The notes beneath the pieces are model-generated. The model searched no databases. It worked only from the letters and a program-made list of their open reading frames with translations, and was not told where the DNA came from. Of a stretch of DNA of 64,000 nucleotides, positions 51,154-60,724 are shown in pieces. A program made the position numbers and the translations under genes. Every line of letters starts with the position of its first letter. The stretch's first letter is position 1. The DNA comes from Nocardioides carbamazepini (GTDB taxonomy: Bacteria; Actinomycetota; Actinomycetes; Propionibacteriales; Nocardioidaceae): contig NZ_JAHTLF010000018.1 of assembly GCF_024614185.1 (NCBI RefSeq), positions 469,821-533,820 on the forward strand, in the 5' to 3' direction.

Positions 51154-52338
51154 GTGCCCGCTTCACCCGAGCTGGAGGACCTCCGGCACCGCGTGCGCAC
51201 CTGGTGCGCCGCGAACGTGCCACGGGACTGGAGGACCACGACCGCCGGGGCGGACCCCGCCGCCGACGTCGCCTTCCAGCGGGCCTGGCTCACGACCCTC
51301 GCGGCCGGCGGCTGGGCGGTGCCCCACTGGCCCGCGGCGTACGGCGGTGGCCGCTCCCTCCCCGAGCAGGCGGTCATCTACGAGGAGCTCGCCCGCGCCG
51401 ACGCCCCGCGGCTCTCGCTGCACTTCGTCTCGCTGCACCACGCCGCGGCGACGCTGATCCATGCCGGCACGCCCGCGCAGCGCGAGCGCCACCTGCCCGC
51501 GATCCTCGACGGGGAGCTGTGGTGCCAGGGCTTCTCCGAGCCCAACGCCGGCTCGGACCTCGCCGCCCTCCAGGCGGTCGGCCGACCGGAGGGCGACCAC
51601 TTCGTCGTCAACGGCCAGAAGACCTGGTCCAGCGCGGCCGCCCAGGCGCGCTGGTGCCTGCTGCTGGTCCGCACGGCGCCCGAGGCGCCCAAGCGCAAGG
51701 GCATCTCCTACCTGCTGCTGGACCTGCGCTCGGACGGCGTGGAGATCCGGCCGATCCGCAACGCGCGGGGCGACGCGCACTTCTGCGAGATCTTCCTGAC
51801 CGATGTCCGGATCCCTCGCACCAACCTGATCGGCGCCGAGAACGACGGCTGGCGGGTCGCGCAGGCCACCTTGAACACCGAGCGCGGCGCGACCATGGTC
51901 GAGCTCGTCGAGCGGCTGCGCACCGGACTCGGCTGGCTGACCGACCAGCTCCGCGCGGCCGGCCTCCTCGACGACCCGGACTCCCACGCCGCGGTCCGCG
52001 TCACCCGCTTCGCCGCCGAGCTGCGCGCCCTGCGCGAGCTGGTCCTGCGCAGCCTCTCGCCGACCATCACCGACGCCCAGGCCGGGATCCTGGCCTCGAT
52101 GACCAAGCTCGCCTACAGCGAGCTGCTGCAGGACCTGACCGGTTTCGCGACCGACGTGAGCCCGCTCGCCGTCCACCTCGACAGCCCGCTCAGCGCCCAC
52201 AGCGGCTGGGAGTCCGGGGCCTGGCTGCTCGACTTCATCGGCTCCTGGGAATGGACCATCCCCGGCGGCACGAGCGAGATCCAGCGCACCATCATCGCCG
52301 AGCGCGGACTCGGCCTGCCCCGCGAAGGAGCGTCCTGA
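51154..52338 (+). CDS. Acyl-CoA dehydrogenase, large-type subunit
   Basis: 394 residues with all canonical ACAD blocks: WCQGFSEPNAGSDLAALQAV, VNGQKTWSSAAAQARWCLLL and WEWTIPGGTSEIQRTIIAER. GTG start 51154 follows AGGAGGGG. The next gene, starting one base after its stop, encodes a degenerate, shorter ACAD, so the two probably form an alpha2beta2 enzyme like the actinobacterial ChsE/FadE pairs, in which FAD and acyl-CoA sites are shared between unlike subunits. Confidence 0.88.
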   Translation: MPASPELEDLRHRVRTWCAANVPRDWRTTTAGADPAADVAFQRAWLTTLAAGGWAVPHWPAAYGGGRSLPEQAVIYEELARADAPRLSLHFVSLHHAAATLIHAGTPAQRERHLPAILDGELWCQGFSEPNAGSDLAALQAVGRPEGDHFVVNGQKTWSSAAAQARWCLLLVRTAPEAPKRKGISYLLLDLRSDGVEIRPIRNARGDAHFCEIFLTDVRIPRTNLIGAENDGWRVAQATLNTERGATMVELVERLRTGLGWLTDQLRAAGLLDDPDSHAAVRVTRFAAELRALRELVLRSLSPTITDAQAGILASMTKLAYSELLQDLTGFATDVSPLAVHLDSPLSAHSGWESGAWLLDFIGSWEWTIPGGTSEIQRTIIAERGLGLPREGAS

Positions 52339-52339
52339 C

Positions 52340-53428
52340 ATGGCCGCCGACCATCAGGAGCTGGACGACCTCCAGACCGCGGCGCGCGAGGTCTTCGCGG
52401 ACCTCTCCTCCAGCGAGGACGTCCACCGGGTCATCGACACCGGCCCCGGCCGGGACGCCGCGTTGGAGCGGCAGCTGACCGGCCTGGGCTTCTACTCGGT
52501 GCTGCTGCCGGGCGAGGACGGCGACCTGGCGCACCTCGCGCGGATCGTGGTCGAGGCCGGCGCCGCGACCGCGACGACCCGGCTGCTGGGCCACGCCGTC
52601 GGTCTCGGCACCGCGCTCGCCGCCGTTCCCGACTCACCGACCCGCACCCGGGTGCTCGACCGGGTCGCCGGCGGCGCCACCGGTGCGGTGCTGGGGACGA
52701 CCGGCGGGTTCCGGCACCGCGCCGACGGCGCGAGCCGGGCCGTCGAGGGAGCCGAGGCCGTCGTACCCGACGCGGACGCCGACCTGCTCCTGATCTGGTC
52801 CGAGGGCGACGACGGTCCGCGGCTGTGGGCCGTCGACGCCTCCCGGGCCGAGCGCACCGACCTGGCGCCGATCGACCGCACCCGGCTGCTGGGCGCCGTG
52901 TGGCTGCCGGCCACGCCCGTCACCGACGACGACCTGCTCGCCGCCGGCGCCGACGCGGCCCGGGCCCGCACCGCCGTACGACGCGCGCTCGAGCTCGCGC
53001 TCGCCTTCGACAGCCTCGGCGTCGCCCGGCGCGCCCTCGCCCTGACCGTCGCCTATGTGTCGACCCGGGAGCAGTTCGGCCGGCCCGTCGGCTCGTTCCA
53101 GGCCGTCCAGCACCAGGCCGCCGACATGGCGGTGCGCACCGAGCTGGCCCAGGCGGTCTGCGACGCCGCGCTCGCCGAGCTCCTCGACGGCGCCACGCAG
53201 GCCGACGCGACGATAGCCATGGCGCGTGAGGTCGCCTGTGCGGGCGCGTCCTGGGTGGCCGGCCGAGCCATCCAGCTGCACGGCGGCATCGGCTACACGT
53301 GGGAGCACGACGCCCACATCCTGCTCAAGCGCGCCAAGCTCAACGAGGCGCTCGTGACGTCCGCACGGGACCGGCGCCGGGTCGTGCTCGACGCCCTCGC
53401 CCCGGCGGACCTGGAGACCGCGTCGTGA
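52340..53428 (+). CDS. Acyl-CoA dehydrogenase, small-type partner subunit
   Basis: 362 residues. The N-terminal and middle domains are divergent (no GFSEP block), but the C-terminal domain is good: STREQFGRPVGSFQAVQHQA and QLHGGIGYTWEHDAHILLKR. This half-conserved pattern marks the second subunit of heteromeric ACADs. Genes 51154, 52340, 53425 and 54581 are coupled by overlaps or 1-base gaps, so all four are made together. Confidence 0.83.
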   Translation: MAADHQELDDLQTAAREVFADLSSSEDVHRVIDTGPGRDAALERQLTGLGFYSVLLPGEDGDLAHLARIVVEAGAATATTRLLGHAVGLGTALAAVPDSPTRTRVLDRVAGGATGAVLGTTGGFRHRADGASRAVEGAEAVVPDADADLLLIWSEGDDGPRLWAVDASRAERTDLAPIDRTRLLGAVWLPATPVTDDDLLAAGADAARARTAVRRALELALAFDSLGVARRALALTVAYVSTREQFGRPVGSFQAVQHQAADMAVRTELAQAVCDAALAELLDGATQADATIAMAREVACAGASWVAGRAIQLHGGIGYTWEHDAHILLKRAKLNEALVTSARDRRRVVLDALAPADLETAS

Positions 53429-54588
53429 TTCCCTACGGACACATGGAGGAGCGGGCCGGTCTGCGCTCCCGGCTGCGCGGACTGATGGCCGAGCACCTCC
53501 CCGAGCACTTCCACGGGGCGTTCACCGACGACCCCGACGACTTCGCGGTCAGCCAGCAGTTCTGCAAGACGCTCGGCTCCGAGGGCCTGCTCGCCATCTC
53601 CTGGCCCCGCGAGGACGGCGGCTCGGACGCCGACGAGTGGGACCTGACCATCCTCCGCGAGGAGATGTGGGCCCACGACGAGCCCCGTGGCGCGCAGTAC
53701 ATGGGGGTCAACTGGGTCGGCCCGGCGATCAAGCGGTTCGGGAGCGAGGAGCAGCAGCGCTACCACCTGCCCCGGATCGCCTCCGGTGAGAGCGTGTGGT
53801 GCCAGGGCTTCTCCGAGCCGGAGTCGGGCTCCGACCTCGCCTCGCTGCGCACCCGCGCGGTCCCCAACGAGGACGGCTGGGTCGTGGACGGGCAGAAGGT
53901 GTGGACGTCCTACGCCAGCATGGCCGGCTGGATGTTCCTGCTGGCGCGCACCGACCCGCAGGCGTCCCGTGGTCGCGGACTGACGGTGTTCCTGGTGCCG
54001 CTGGACCGGCCCGGCGTCGAAGTCCGCCCGATCCGCTCCATGCTCGGGCCGCACCACCTCAACGAGGTCTTCATCGACGGCCTGCAGGTCTACCCCTCCG
54101 ACGTGCTCGGCGAGGTGGACGGCGGCTGGGCCCTGATCAACGAGGCACTCGCCTTCGAGCGGGTCGGCATCGCGCGCTACGCCCGGTGCGAGCGGCTGCT
54201 CCGGATGGCGCCCGACGAGCTCGGCCCGGAGCGCTGGAGCGCCCTGCCCGCCGCGCTGCGTCATCGCTGGCTGCGCGCCCTCGTCCACTGCCGGCGGGCG
54301 CGGCTGCTCGCCTACCGGGTGATCTCGAGGCAGCGCGAGCACCGGGGCGACCCGGCCGGCGCGGCGGCGTACCGGATCGCCGTGACGCTGCTCGACCAGG
54401 AGGCCGCCGAGGTGCTGATGGAGATCCTCGACGCCGCCGGCCTGGTCGTCACCTCCCCCGGCGACGACTTCGTCCGCTCGGTCGAGAACCACGTCCGCTA
54501 TGCCCAGGCCTCGACCATCGCCTCAGGCACGCTGGAGATCCAGCGCGTGCTCCTGGCCCGCACCATCCTCGGAGACAGCAATGCTTGA
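53425..54588 (+). CDS. Acyl-CoA dehydrogenase, large-type subunit
   Basis: 387 residues: WCQGFSEPESGSDLASLRTR, VDGQKVWTSYASMAGWMFLL, MLGPHHLNEVFIDGLQV and the C-terminal ASTIASGTLEIQRVLLAR. GTG 53425 overlaps the preceding stop by 4 bases. With the following gene it makes the operon's second large/small pair. The first and second large subunits are clearly different sequences, so the pairs likely act on successive intermediates. Confidence 0.87.
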   Translation: MIPYGHMEERAGLRSRLRGLMAEHLPEHFHGAFTDDPDDFAVSQQFCKTLGSEGLLAISWPREDGGSDADEWDLTILREEMWAHDEPRGAQYMGVNWVGPAIKRFGSEEQQRYHLPRIASGESVWCQGFSEPESGSDLASLRTRAVPNEDGWVVDGQKVWTSYASMAGWMFLLARTDPQASRGRGLTVFLVPLDRPGVEVRPIRSMLGPHHLNEVFIDGLQVYPSDVLGEVDGGWALINEALAFERVGIARYARCERLLRMAPDELGPERWSALPAALRHRWLRALVHCRRARLLAYRVISRQREHRGDPAGAAAYRIAVTLLDQEAAEVLMEILDAAGLVVTSPGDDFVRSVENHVRYAQASTIASGTLEIQRVLLARTILGDSNA

Positions 54589-55516
54589 GTACGACGCCCA
54601 GGAGGCCGCCGACCTCGCCGGCGCCTTCGACGCCATGATCACCGCGCGCGGCGGCGTGGACCTGTCCCGGGAGGCCGAGGCCGACCCCGCCGCGCGCACC
54701 ACCCTCGCGAGCGCGCTCGACGGCTTCGGCGTATGGGACATCGACCCGTTCGCGGGATCCGACGAGGCCCTGTTCGCGAGCGTGCTGTGCCACCGGGCCG
54801 GCACCTTCAACCTGCCGTTCCCCGTGGCCGAGCGCCTCGCCGCGGCGCGCCTCGACGGGGTCGACGCTGTAGCCGTGGTCGACGCGGCCGCGCCGGTGGT
54901 GGCCCACGCGGGGCTCGACCTGCGCTGGGCGGGCCTGGCCGACGGGGTGCTGCGCGGCCTCACCGAGCTGCCGGCGCCGGACGCGCCGGCCCGGATCGCG
55001 CCCTTCGCCGCGAGTGCGCGGCTCGGCGACCCCGTCGTGGATCGACACGACGCCGACCGGGAGACGCTGGCGCTGCTGCTGACCAGCACGCTGCTCCTCG
55101 GCACCTGCGACACCGCCGCGGGCGATACCTACGCCTATGTCGGCACCCGGCGCCAGTTCGGCTCCCCGATCGGCTCCTTCCAGGGCCTGCGCTTCGCCCT
55201 CACCGATGTCGCGACCGCGCTCCAGGGCGCCCACGAGCTGGGCCGCTACGCCCTGTGGTCCTTCACCGAGCGCCGCGCCGACGCCCTCGCCGACGCCCTC
55301 GCCTACCGGATCGCCGTCCTCGAGGCCGCCGACATCACCTTCACGCGCTGCCACCAGGCGTACGGCGCCATCGGGCTCTGCGACGAGACGGACCTGTCCT
55401 GGCTCTCCCGACACAGCCGGGCGCTGCGGCACGCCCCGTGGGGCATCACCCGGACCGAGCAGCGGCTGCTCGAGGTCTCCACGACCCACGCCGTGGTCGG
55501 GCCGTTCAGCGCCTGA
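54581..55516 (+). CDS. Acyl-CoA dehydrogenase, small-type partner subunit
   Basis: 311 residues, short for an ACAD. The middle domain is reduced; the C-terminal YVGTRRQFGSPIGSFQGLRF and HQAYGAIGLCDETDLSWLSR still follow the family. The usual HGGxG is HQAYGAIG, again the pattern of a partner subunit. ATG 54581 overlaps the previous stop by 8 bases. It ends the operon. Confidence 0.8.
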   Translation: MLEYDAQEAADLAGAFDAMITARGGVDLSREAEADPAARTTLASALDGFGVWDIDPFAGSDEALFASVLCHRAGTFNLPFPVAERLAAARLDGVDAVAVVDAAAPVVAHAGLDLRWAGLADGVLRGLTELPAPDAPARIAPFAASARLGDPVVDRHDADRETLALLLTSTLLLGTCDTAAGDTYAYVGTRRQFGSPIGSFQGLRFALTDVATALQGAHELGRYALWSFTERRADALADALAYRIAVLEAADITFTRCHQAYGAIGLCDETDLSWLSRHSRALRHAPWGITRTEQRLLEVSTTHAVVGPFSA

Positions 55517-55699
55517 GTGGGCGCGCACGCCAGACGCCGCCACTGGGGTAGGTGCCGTGGACCGTGGCTCCGATGGCCCGTCAGGTTCCAAGCGCGCCGC
55601 ATCTCCTCGAGCTGTGCCGAGGTCCACCGGTCGCTGGCCGGCACCCCTCCCGTCATGCATGCCGGATGATCGGCCTACACACCCTCTGAACTGGCCGTT

Positions 55700-55767
55700 G
55701 TCGTCGTTCGGCCACTTTCACTAAAGTCGTAGAACGGCTACAATCACAAAAGTAGCCGAGCGACGAC
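55700..55767. promoter_or_regulatory. Three-copy operator of the hipBA promoter
   Basis: A 16-base element GTCGTNGNNCGGCYAC occurs at 55700-55715 and 55726-55741 (direct) and 55752-55767 (inverted). The last two form an inverted repeat whose inner part CGGCTAC / GTAGCCG is perfect with a 10-base spacer. This is the expected binding site for the HipB-like protein to repress its own operon. Confidence 0.6.
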
Positions 55768-55780
55768 ACAGGAGGACGCG

Positions 55781-56188
55781 ATGTCCGTGACCACGGTACG
55801 CGATCTCGGCGCACGGGTACGTTCCGCGCGCACTGCTCAAGGCCTGACCCAGGCCGACCTGGCGGCCGCGGTCGGAGTTGGCCGGGACTGGGTCGTACGC
55901 CTCGAGAAGGGTCACCCTCGCCTCGAAGTACAGAAGGTTCTCGACGCGCTCGTCGTCCTGGGGCTCACCCTCGAAGTCGAAGCTAGCCGCACCGCCGCGA
56001 AGAAGCCGGCGACCCGCGCGGGCGCCGAGGCGAAGCAAGCGACCAAGGCACAGCGAACCGCGAAGGAGCGCAGCCGCGATCAGGCCGCGAGGGCAGCCAG
56101 GCCAGCTCAGACGGCAAGCGTTGCCGGCGAACCTGATCCCGCCGACGCCTCCGACCCGTTCGAGACGCTGTTCGGTCGGCGGCACTGA
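55781..56188 (+). CDS. hipB: HipB-like XRE-family antitoxin
   Basis: 135 residues. The N-terminal helix-turn-helix domain (LGARVRSARTAQGLTQADLA AAVGVGRDWVVRLEKG) is followed by VLDALVVLGL and a long basic Ala/Lys-rich tail of about 60 residues. It is expected to neutralise the HipA-like kinase and repress the operon through the repeats upstream. AGGAGG precedes the ATG. The stop overlaps the hipA start (TGATG). GC is lower than in the surrounding operons. Confidence 0.85.
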   Translation: MSVTTVRDLGARVRSARTAQGLTQADLAAAVGVGRDWVVRLEKGHPRLEVQKVLDALVVLGLTLEVEASRTAAKKPATRAGAEAKQATKAQRTAKERSRDQAARAARPAQTASVAGEPDPADASDPFETLFGRRH

Positions 56189-57513
56189 TGGCTGGACACA
56201 CGGCGCGACGCACACTCAACGCCTATCTCGACGGGGTACCGATCGGGACCATCGCACAGTCGGCCCAAGGTGCGTTGAGCTTCACCTACGACCACGACTA
56301 CCTGAAGAAGCGCGATCAGACACCGCTTTCACTGTCACTTCCGATCCATGCACCTGCGCACAAGGACAAGGCCGTTCGCGCCTACCTGGACGGGCTCCTG
56401 CCGGACAGCGAAGGAACTCGGCAGCGATGGGGCCAGCAGTACAACGTCACACCCAACAACCCTTTCGCCTTGCTGGCTCACGTTGGACGCGACGCCGCCG
56501 GAGCGGTTCAGATCCTCCCGCCGGACGTCGACCCGAGCGATGCGGCGAAGCGGACCGGTGACATCGAGTGGCTCAGCGACGAGTCGTTCTCCCGCATGGC
56601 ACACGAGATTGCCGCACATGGGCGCGACTGGGACCCGGGGCGTTTCGGCGGTCGGTGGAGTCTTGCCGGCGCGCAGCCGAAGATCGCCTTGTTCCGTGAT
56701 CCCGCCAGCGGCCGATGGGGGATCCCTCGCGATTCGACTCCGACGAACGCGATCATCAAGCCCGCCATCGAGGGGTTCGCCCAGCACCACATCAACGAAG
56801 CGCTCTGTCTCCGCGCCGCGGACTTCGCGGGCCTGCTTGCCGCGCGTGTCGACTTGGTCGACGTGGCGGACGTTCAGGCAGTGATCTCGCATCGCTACGA
56901 CCGCCGCGAAGTGAACGGGCGCTGGTTTCGAGTCCATCAGGAAGACATGTGCCAGGCGTTGTCAGTCCATCCGGCACTGAAGTACCAGAACGACGGCGGG
57001 CCTGGGATCGGGCAGATCGCAGATCTGCTCGCCGGATTGCCGATCACAGATCGAACCATCAACACCGAACGGTTCTTCAAAGGTCTGGCATTCAACGTCC
57101 TCATCGGCGGCACCGACGCACATGCCAAGAACTACTCGCTGATCCTCATCGGATCGCGCGCCCAGGTCGCTCCGCTCTACGACGTCGCGTCCGCAGCCCC
57201 GTACGACCAGCACGAGCGCCTCACCTCCGCGATGACGATCGGAAGGACCAGCAAGATGCTCGACGTCACGAAGGACGACTGGATCAAGGTCGGTCGACGG
57301 CTCGGCGCTCATCCGGAGCAGGCCGAAGCCTGGGTCGACGAGCTGCGGACCAATCTCCCCGAAGCGTTCGCACAAGCAGTTGGCTCACTTCCGGAGACCG
57401 CACAGGGCGAGGCCGAACGAATGGCAGAACGAATCGTCGAGCACGTCAACGGAACCTGGCGGCCCAGCCTGTTGCGAGATCCGGACTACGCCATTCGGCT
57501 CGATGTTGAATGA
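56188..57513 (+). CDS. hipA: HipA-like Ser/Thr kinase toxin
   Basis: 441 residues. Couple_hipA-type N-terminal domain (about 1-110; LSLSLPIHAPAHKD, AYLDGLLPDSEGTRQRWG), then the HipA kinase core: SLAGAQPKIALFRD (phosphate loop region), NEALCLRAADFAGL, and the catalytic NVLIGGTDAHAKNYSLIL with metal-binding YDVASAAPYD. These match active HipA kinases, which stall translation by phosphorylating glutamyl-tRNA synthetase in E. coli. It is lodged between catabolic operons with lower GC, suggesting acquisition by transfer. Confidence 0.88.
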   Translation: MAGHTARRTLNAYLDGVPIGTIAQSAQGALSFTYDHDYLKKRDQTPLSLSLPIHAPAHKDKAVRAYLDGLLPDSEGTRQRWGQQYNVTPNNPFALLAHVGRDAAGAVQILPPDVDPSDAAKRTGDIEWLSDESFSRMAHEIAAHGRDWDPGRFGGRWSLAGAQPKIALFRDPASGRWGIPRDSTPTNAIIKPAIEGFAQHHINEALCLRAADFAGLLAARVDLVDVADVQAVISHRYDRREVNGRWFRVHQEDMCQALSVHPALKYQNDGGPGIGQIADLLAGLPITDRTINTERFFKGLAFNVLIGGTDAHAKNYSLILIGSRAQVAPLYDVASAAPYDQHERLTSAMTIGRTSKMLDVTKDDWIKVGRRLGAHPEQAEAWVDELRTNLPEAFAQAVGSLPETAQGEAERMAERIVEHVNGTWRPSLLRDPDYAIRLDVE

Positions 57514-57622
57514 CGTCGTAGGCACGGGGTCGCTGTTCCTGCCGGCTCGGCCGACAGCGGCGAAGGCCCGTTCGGCCGAGACCCTGTCATCGCGGAGGCC
57601 CCGTCCGTCGGCGAGCCGGTGG

Positions 57623-58417
57623 TCAGGGGGTGTCGCGGATGGTGCCGCCGTCGACGGCGATCGACGTACCCGTGGTCCAGCCGGCACCCTCGGAGATCAG
57701 GTAGAGCACGGCGCCGGCGACCTCGTCGGGCTCGCCGGTACGCCCCATGGCGATCGGCTGGAGCTGCATCATCCGGGCCTCGACGGTCTCGACGTCGGTG
57801 CCCATGTGCTCGGCCGCGCTCGCGTATCCGGAGAGCACCGACTCGCTGCGGGTCAGGCCCGGAAGCACGCTGTTGACCGTGATGCCGTACTTCGCGTAGG
57901 CCCGCGACATCGCCTTGGTGGCGTGCGTGAGCGCCGCCTTCGAGGCGCCGTAGCTCGCGAACCGCGGGTCGGGGTCACGGGCCATGGTCGAGGCGATGGT
58001 CACCACGCGGCCGTACCCCTTGGCCTGCATGACCGGTGCGCAGGCCACCGTGAGACGCACGGCGCTGAGCGTGTTGAGGGTGATCATCCGGATCCAGGAC
58101 TCGTCGGTGAACCCCTTGAGGTGCTCGCCGCTCGAGCCACCGGCCCCGTGCACGATCGCGTCGATCGTGCCGAACCGCTCCACCGCGAGGTCGCGCAGCT
58201 GCTCGCTCGACGCGGGGTCGGCGACGTCGGCGGCGAGCGTGGCGACCTCGACCCCGTCGGCCCGCAGCTTCTCGGCGAGCTCGTCGAGACGCCCGGCGCC
58301 GCGCGAGCAGAGCACGAGCCGCGCTCCCTCGGCGCCGGCCAGGCGGGCGGTCGCCGCGCCGATGCCCGCGCTGGCGCCGGTGATGATGACGACGCGGTCG
58401 CGCAGTCCAAGGTCCAT
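57623..58417 (-). CDS. Short-chain dehydrogenase/reductase
   Basis: 264 residues. TGASAGIGAATA is the NAD(P)-binding loop, NTLSAVRL and the catalytic Ser (ASTMA) and YGASK follow, with the C-terminal IAVDGGTIRDTP. It oxidises or reduces a hydroxyl, likely a 3-hydroxyacyl-CoA intermediate given its neighbours. It begins 4 bases after the acyl-CoA ligase stop, so it is the last gene of the hydratase-ligase-SDR operon. Confidence 0.87.
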   Translation of the reverse strand: MDLGLRDRVVIITGASAGIGAATARLAGAEGARLVLCSRGAGRLDELAEKLRADGVEVATLAADVADPASSEQLRDLAVERFGTIDAIVHGAGGSSGEHLKGFTDESWIRMITLNTLSAVRLTVACAPVMQAKGYGRVVTIASTMARDPDPRFASYGASKAALTHATKAMSRAYAKYGITVNSVLPGLTRSESVLSGYASAAEHMGTDVETVEARMMQLQPIAMGRTGEPDEVAGAVLYLISEGAGWTTGTSIAVDGGTIRDTP

Positions 58418-58421
58418 CGGG

Positions 58422-59963
58422 TCAGCTCTCCTTGATCGTGATGTGGTCGGCGGACAGGCCCTGCGAGCGCAGCACCGCCTTCTGCACCTTGAGGGTCGGG
58501 GTACGCGGCAGGTCGTCGAGGACCCGGATGTACTGCGGTACGGCATAGCGGGGCAGGTCGGACGCGACGTCGCGGATGATCGCGGTCGGGTCGGCGACGG
58601 CGCGGGTGAGCACCAGCGCCGCGACCACCTCGTCCTCACCGGAGCCCGCGGCGACGCCGTACACGGCGACGTCCTGGACGTCGGGGTGCGCCGCGATGAC
58701 GCTCTCCACCTCGAAGGCGGAGATGTTCTCGCCCTTACGGCGCAGCGCGTCCTTGACCCGGTCGACGAAGAACAGGTCGCCGGACTCGTTGAGGTAGCCC
58801 TGGTCGCCGCTGCGGAACCAGAGGTCGGCGGTGGCCGCGACGGTCGCCGCGTCGTTGCGGAAGTAGCCGCGGGTGAAGACGTCGGGGACCTTCGGCCGCA
58901 GCACGATCTCGCCCGGCTCGCCCGCGGGCCGGTCGCGGCCCTCGGCGTCGACGACGCGGATCTCGAAGAACCGGCCCGAACGGCCGGCGGAGCCGGGCGC
59001 GCAGCCCGAGCCGGGCAGGTTGACGGTGGCCATCGGCGCCTCGGAGAGGCCGTAGACCTCGATCAGGTCGATGCCGAAGAGCTCCTGGAACTGGACGCGG
59101 TTGACCTCGGTCGCGCCGGCGCCCCAGCCGACCCTGACGCCGTGGTCCGCCGGCGGCGGCGCGGACACCGACGTCGCCGCGATGATCGTGAGCACCGAGC
59201 CGAGGTAGTTGAACGCGGTGATCCCACGCTCGCGACACAACGCCCAGAACCGCGACGCGCTGAACCGCGACTCGAGGTCGAAGGACGCACCGGCCGCCAG
59301 GGCGGTGAGCAGACCGGTGTAGCGGGCGTTCTGGTGGTAGAGCGGGAACACATTGAGCAGCCGGTCATCGGTGCCGTAGCCGCAGACCTCGGCGACGTAC
59401 GACGCGAGCGCCAGGCAGCCGGCCTGGTTGTGCACCACGCCCTTCGACGGCCCGGTGGTGCCGGACGTGTAGAGGATGACCCGGCCCTCGTCGGCGTCCA
59501 TCTCCGTCGGCGACCACTGTGAGCCGTCCCGGTAGAGGTCGGCCAGCGCGAGAGCGCCGGCCGGAGCCGTGCCGTTGACGATGAGGCGGGGCGCCAGCTC
59601 GGTGAGCGCCAGGGCGTCGCGTACGGCGGGCAGATGGCGCTCGTCGCAGAGCACGAACTCGGCGTCGCAGTCCTGGAGCAGGTTGGCGAGCAGCCGGCCC
59701 CGGTAGTTGACATTGAGCGGCGCCTCGATGACGCCGATCGACGCCGTGGCCAGCCAGGCGTCGACCGCCGCCGGGGAGGAGTCGACCACCGAGGCGAACC
59801 GGGTGCCGGGGCCGACGCCGATCTCGGTCAGGCCGGCGGCGAGCGACGCCACGTCGTCGAGCAGCCGGCCGTAGGTACGGCCCCGGCCGTCGACGCGGAG
59901 CGCCTCCCGCTCGTCGTCGTAGAGAGGGGCGCGGTCCTGCAGGAAGGTCCAGATCTTCGACAT
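58422..59963 (-). CDS. AMP-forming acyl-CoA synthetase
   Basis: 513 residues, ANL superfamily: VILYTSGTTGPSKGVVHNQ (P-loop), YGLSEAPMATVNLPG, WFRSGDQGYLNESGDLFFVD, RKGENISAFEVE and a C-terminal catalytic Lys in RTPTLKVQKAVLR. It activates a carboxylic acid to its CoA ester, the entry reaction for the island. It is preceded by the hydratase gene (9-base gap) and followed by the SDR. Confidence 0.9.
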   Translation of the reverse strand: MSKIWTFLQDRAPLYDDEREALRVDGRGRTYGRLLDDVASLAAGLTEIGVGPGTRFASVVDSSPAAVDAWLATASIGVIEAPLNVNYRGRLLANLLQDCDAEFVLCDERHLPAVRDALALTELAPRLIVNGTAPAGALALADLYRDGSQWSPTEMDADEGRVILYTSGTTGPSKGVVHNQAGCLALASYVAEVCGYGTDDRLLNVFPLYHQNARYTGLLTALAAGASFDLESRFSASRFWALCRERGITAFNYLGSVLTIIAATSVSAPPPADHGVRVGWGAGATEVNRVQFQELFGIDLIEVYGLSEAPMATVNLPGSGCAPGSAGRSGRFFEIRVVDAEGRDRPAGEPGEIVLRPKVPDVFTRGYFRNDAATVAATADLWFRSGDQGYLNESGDLFFVDRVKDALRRKGENISAFEVESVIAAHPDVQDVAVYGVAAGSGEDEVVAALVLTRAVADPTAIIRDVASDLPRYAVPQYIRVLDDLPRTPTLKVQKAVLRSQGLSADHITIKES

Positions 59964-59972
59964 CGATCGGGC

Positions 59973-60707
59973 TCAGTGCTGGCCGAAGGCCGCGATGCGC
60001 TCCTGCGCCTCGGGGCCGAACAAGGTCGTCAGGGCGTCCTCCATGGAGGAGACGTGCCGGGTCTCGTTGAGGATCTTCTTGTACATCCGGATCGCGCCCG
60101 GCGCACCCTTGCGCAGGTTCGCGACGACCTCGTCGACCGTGGCCTCGAGCTCCTCGGGCGCCACGACCTTGGTGAGCAGGCCGGCCGCGAAGGCCTCGTC
60201 GGTGCCGAAGCTGGCACCGCTGTAGAGCCAGTAGCGCAGCAGGGCGGGCGGGACATGGCTGCGGAACAGCCGCGGCATCTGGGCGTCGACGACGCCGACC
60301 CGGGCCTCGGGCATCGCGAACTTCGAACGGCTCGTGGCGACCACGACGTCGCACACCGACGCCAGGGTCAACCCCCCGCCGATGCACAGGCCGTCGACCA
60401 CGGCGACCGTCGGCTTCGGCAGCGAGCGCACGGCCTCGAACGGCAGGCACTCGTCGTAGGCGAACAGGCCGCGGCCACCGGCCTCGAGGTCGCCGAGCAT
60501 CTCCTTGAGATCGCCCCCGACCGCGAACGCGCCCTCGGAGCCACGGATCAGGACGAGATCGACGGCATCGTCGACGTACGCGTCGCGGGTCGCGTCCCGG
60601 ATCGCGGCGTACATCGCCTTGGTGAGCGCGTTGCGCGCCTCGGGACGGTGGATCCGGATGGTCAGGATCCCGGATTCGACGGTGGTCGTCACGTTCTCGG
60701 TGCTCAC
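59973..60707 (-). CDS. Enoyl-CoA hydratase/isomerase family protein
   Basis: 244 residues: IRIHRPEARNALTKAMYAAI, oxyanion segment SEGAFAVGGDLKEM, VVDGLCIGGGLTLASVCDVV and a shortened C-terminus. Gly-Gly-Asp replaces the usual Gly-Ala-Asp. GTG 60707 lies only about 10 bases after the start point predicted from TATAAA (60730-60725, minus), so the leader is very short and lacks a ribosome site. First gene of the ligase-SDR operon. Confidence 0.85.
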   Translation of the reverse strand: MSTENVTTTVESGILTIRIHRPEARNALTKAMYAAIRDATRDAYVDDAVDLVLIRGSEGAFAVGGDLKEMLGDLEAGGRGLFAYDECLPFEAVRSLPKPTVAVVDGLCIGGGLTLASVCDVVVATSRSKFAMPEARVGVVDAQMPRLFRSHVPPALLRYWLYSGASFGTDEAFAAGLLTKVVAPEELEATVDEVVANLRKGAPGAIRMYKKILNETRHVSSMEDALTTLFGPEAQERIAAFGQH

Positions 60708-60724
60708 GGCACTAAGAGTGCATC

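Noticed and set aside
55517..55656. Minus-strand frame reading MTGGVPASDRWTSAQLEEMR at the end of the dehydrogenase operon
   Set aside because: It continues antisense into the dehydrogenase gene with no domain. The first 40 residues look slightly protein-like but are too short to support a gene or remnant.
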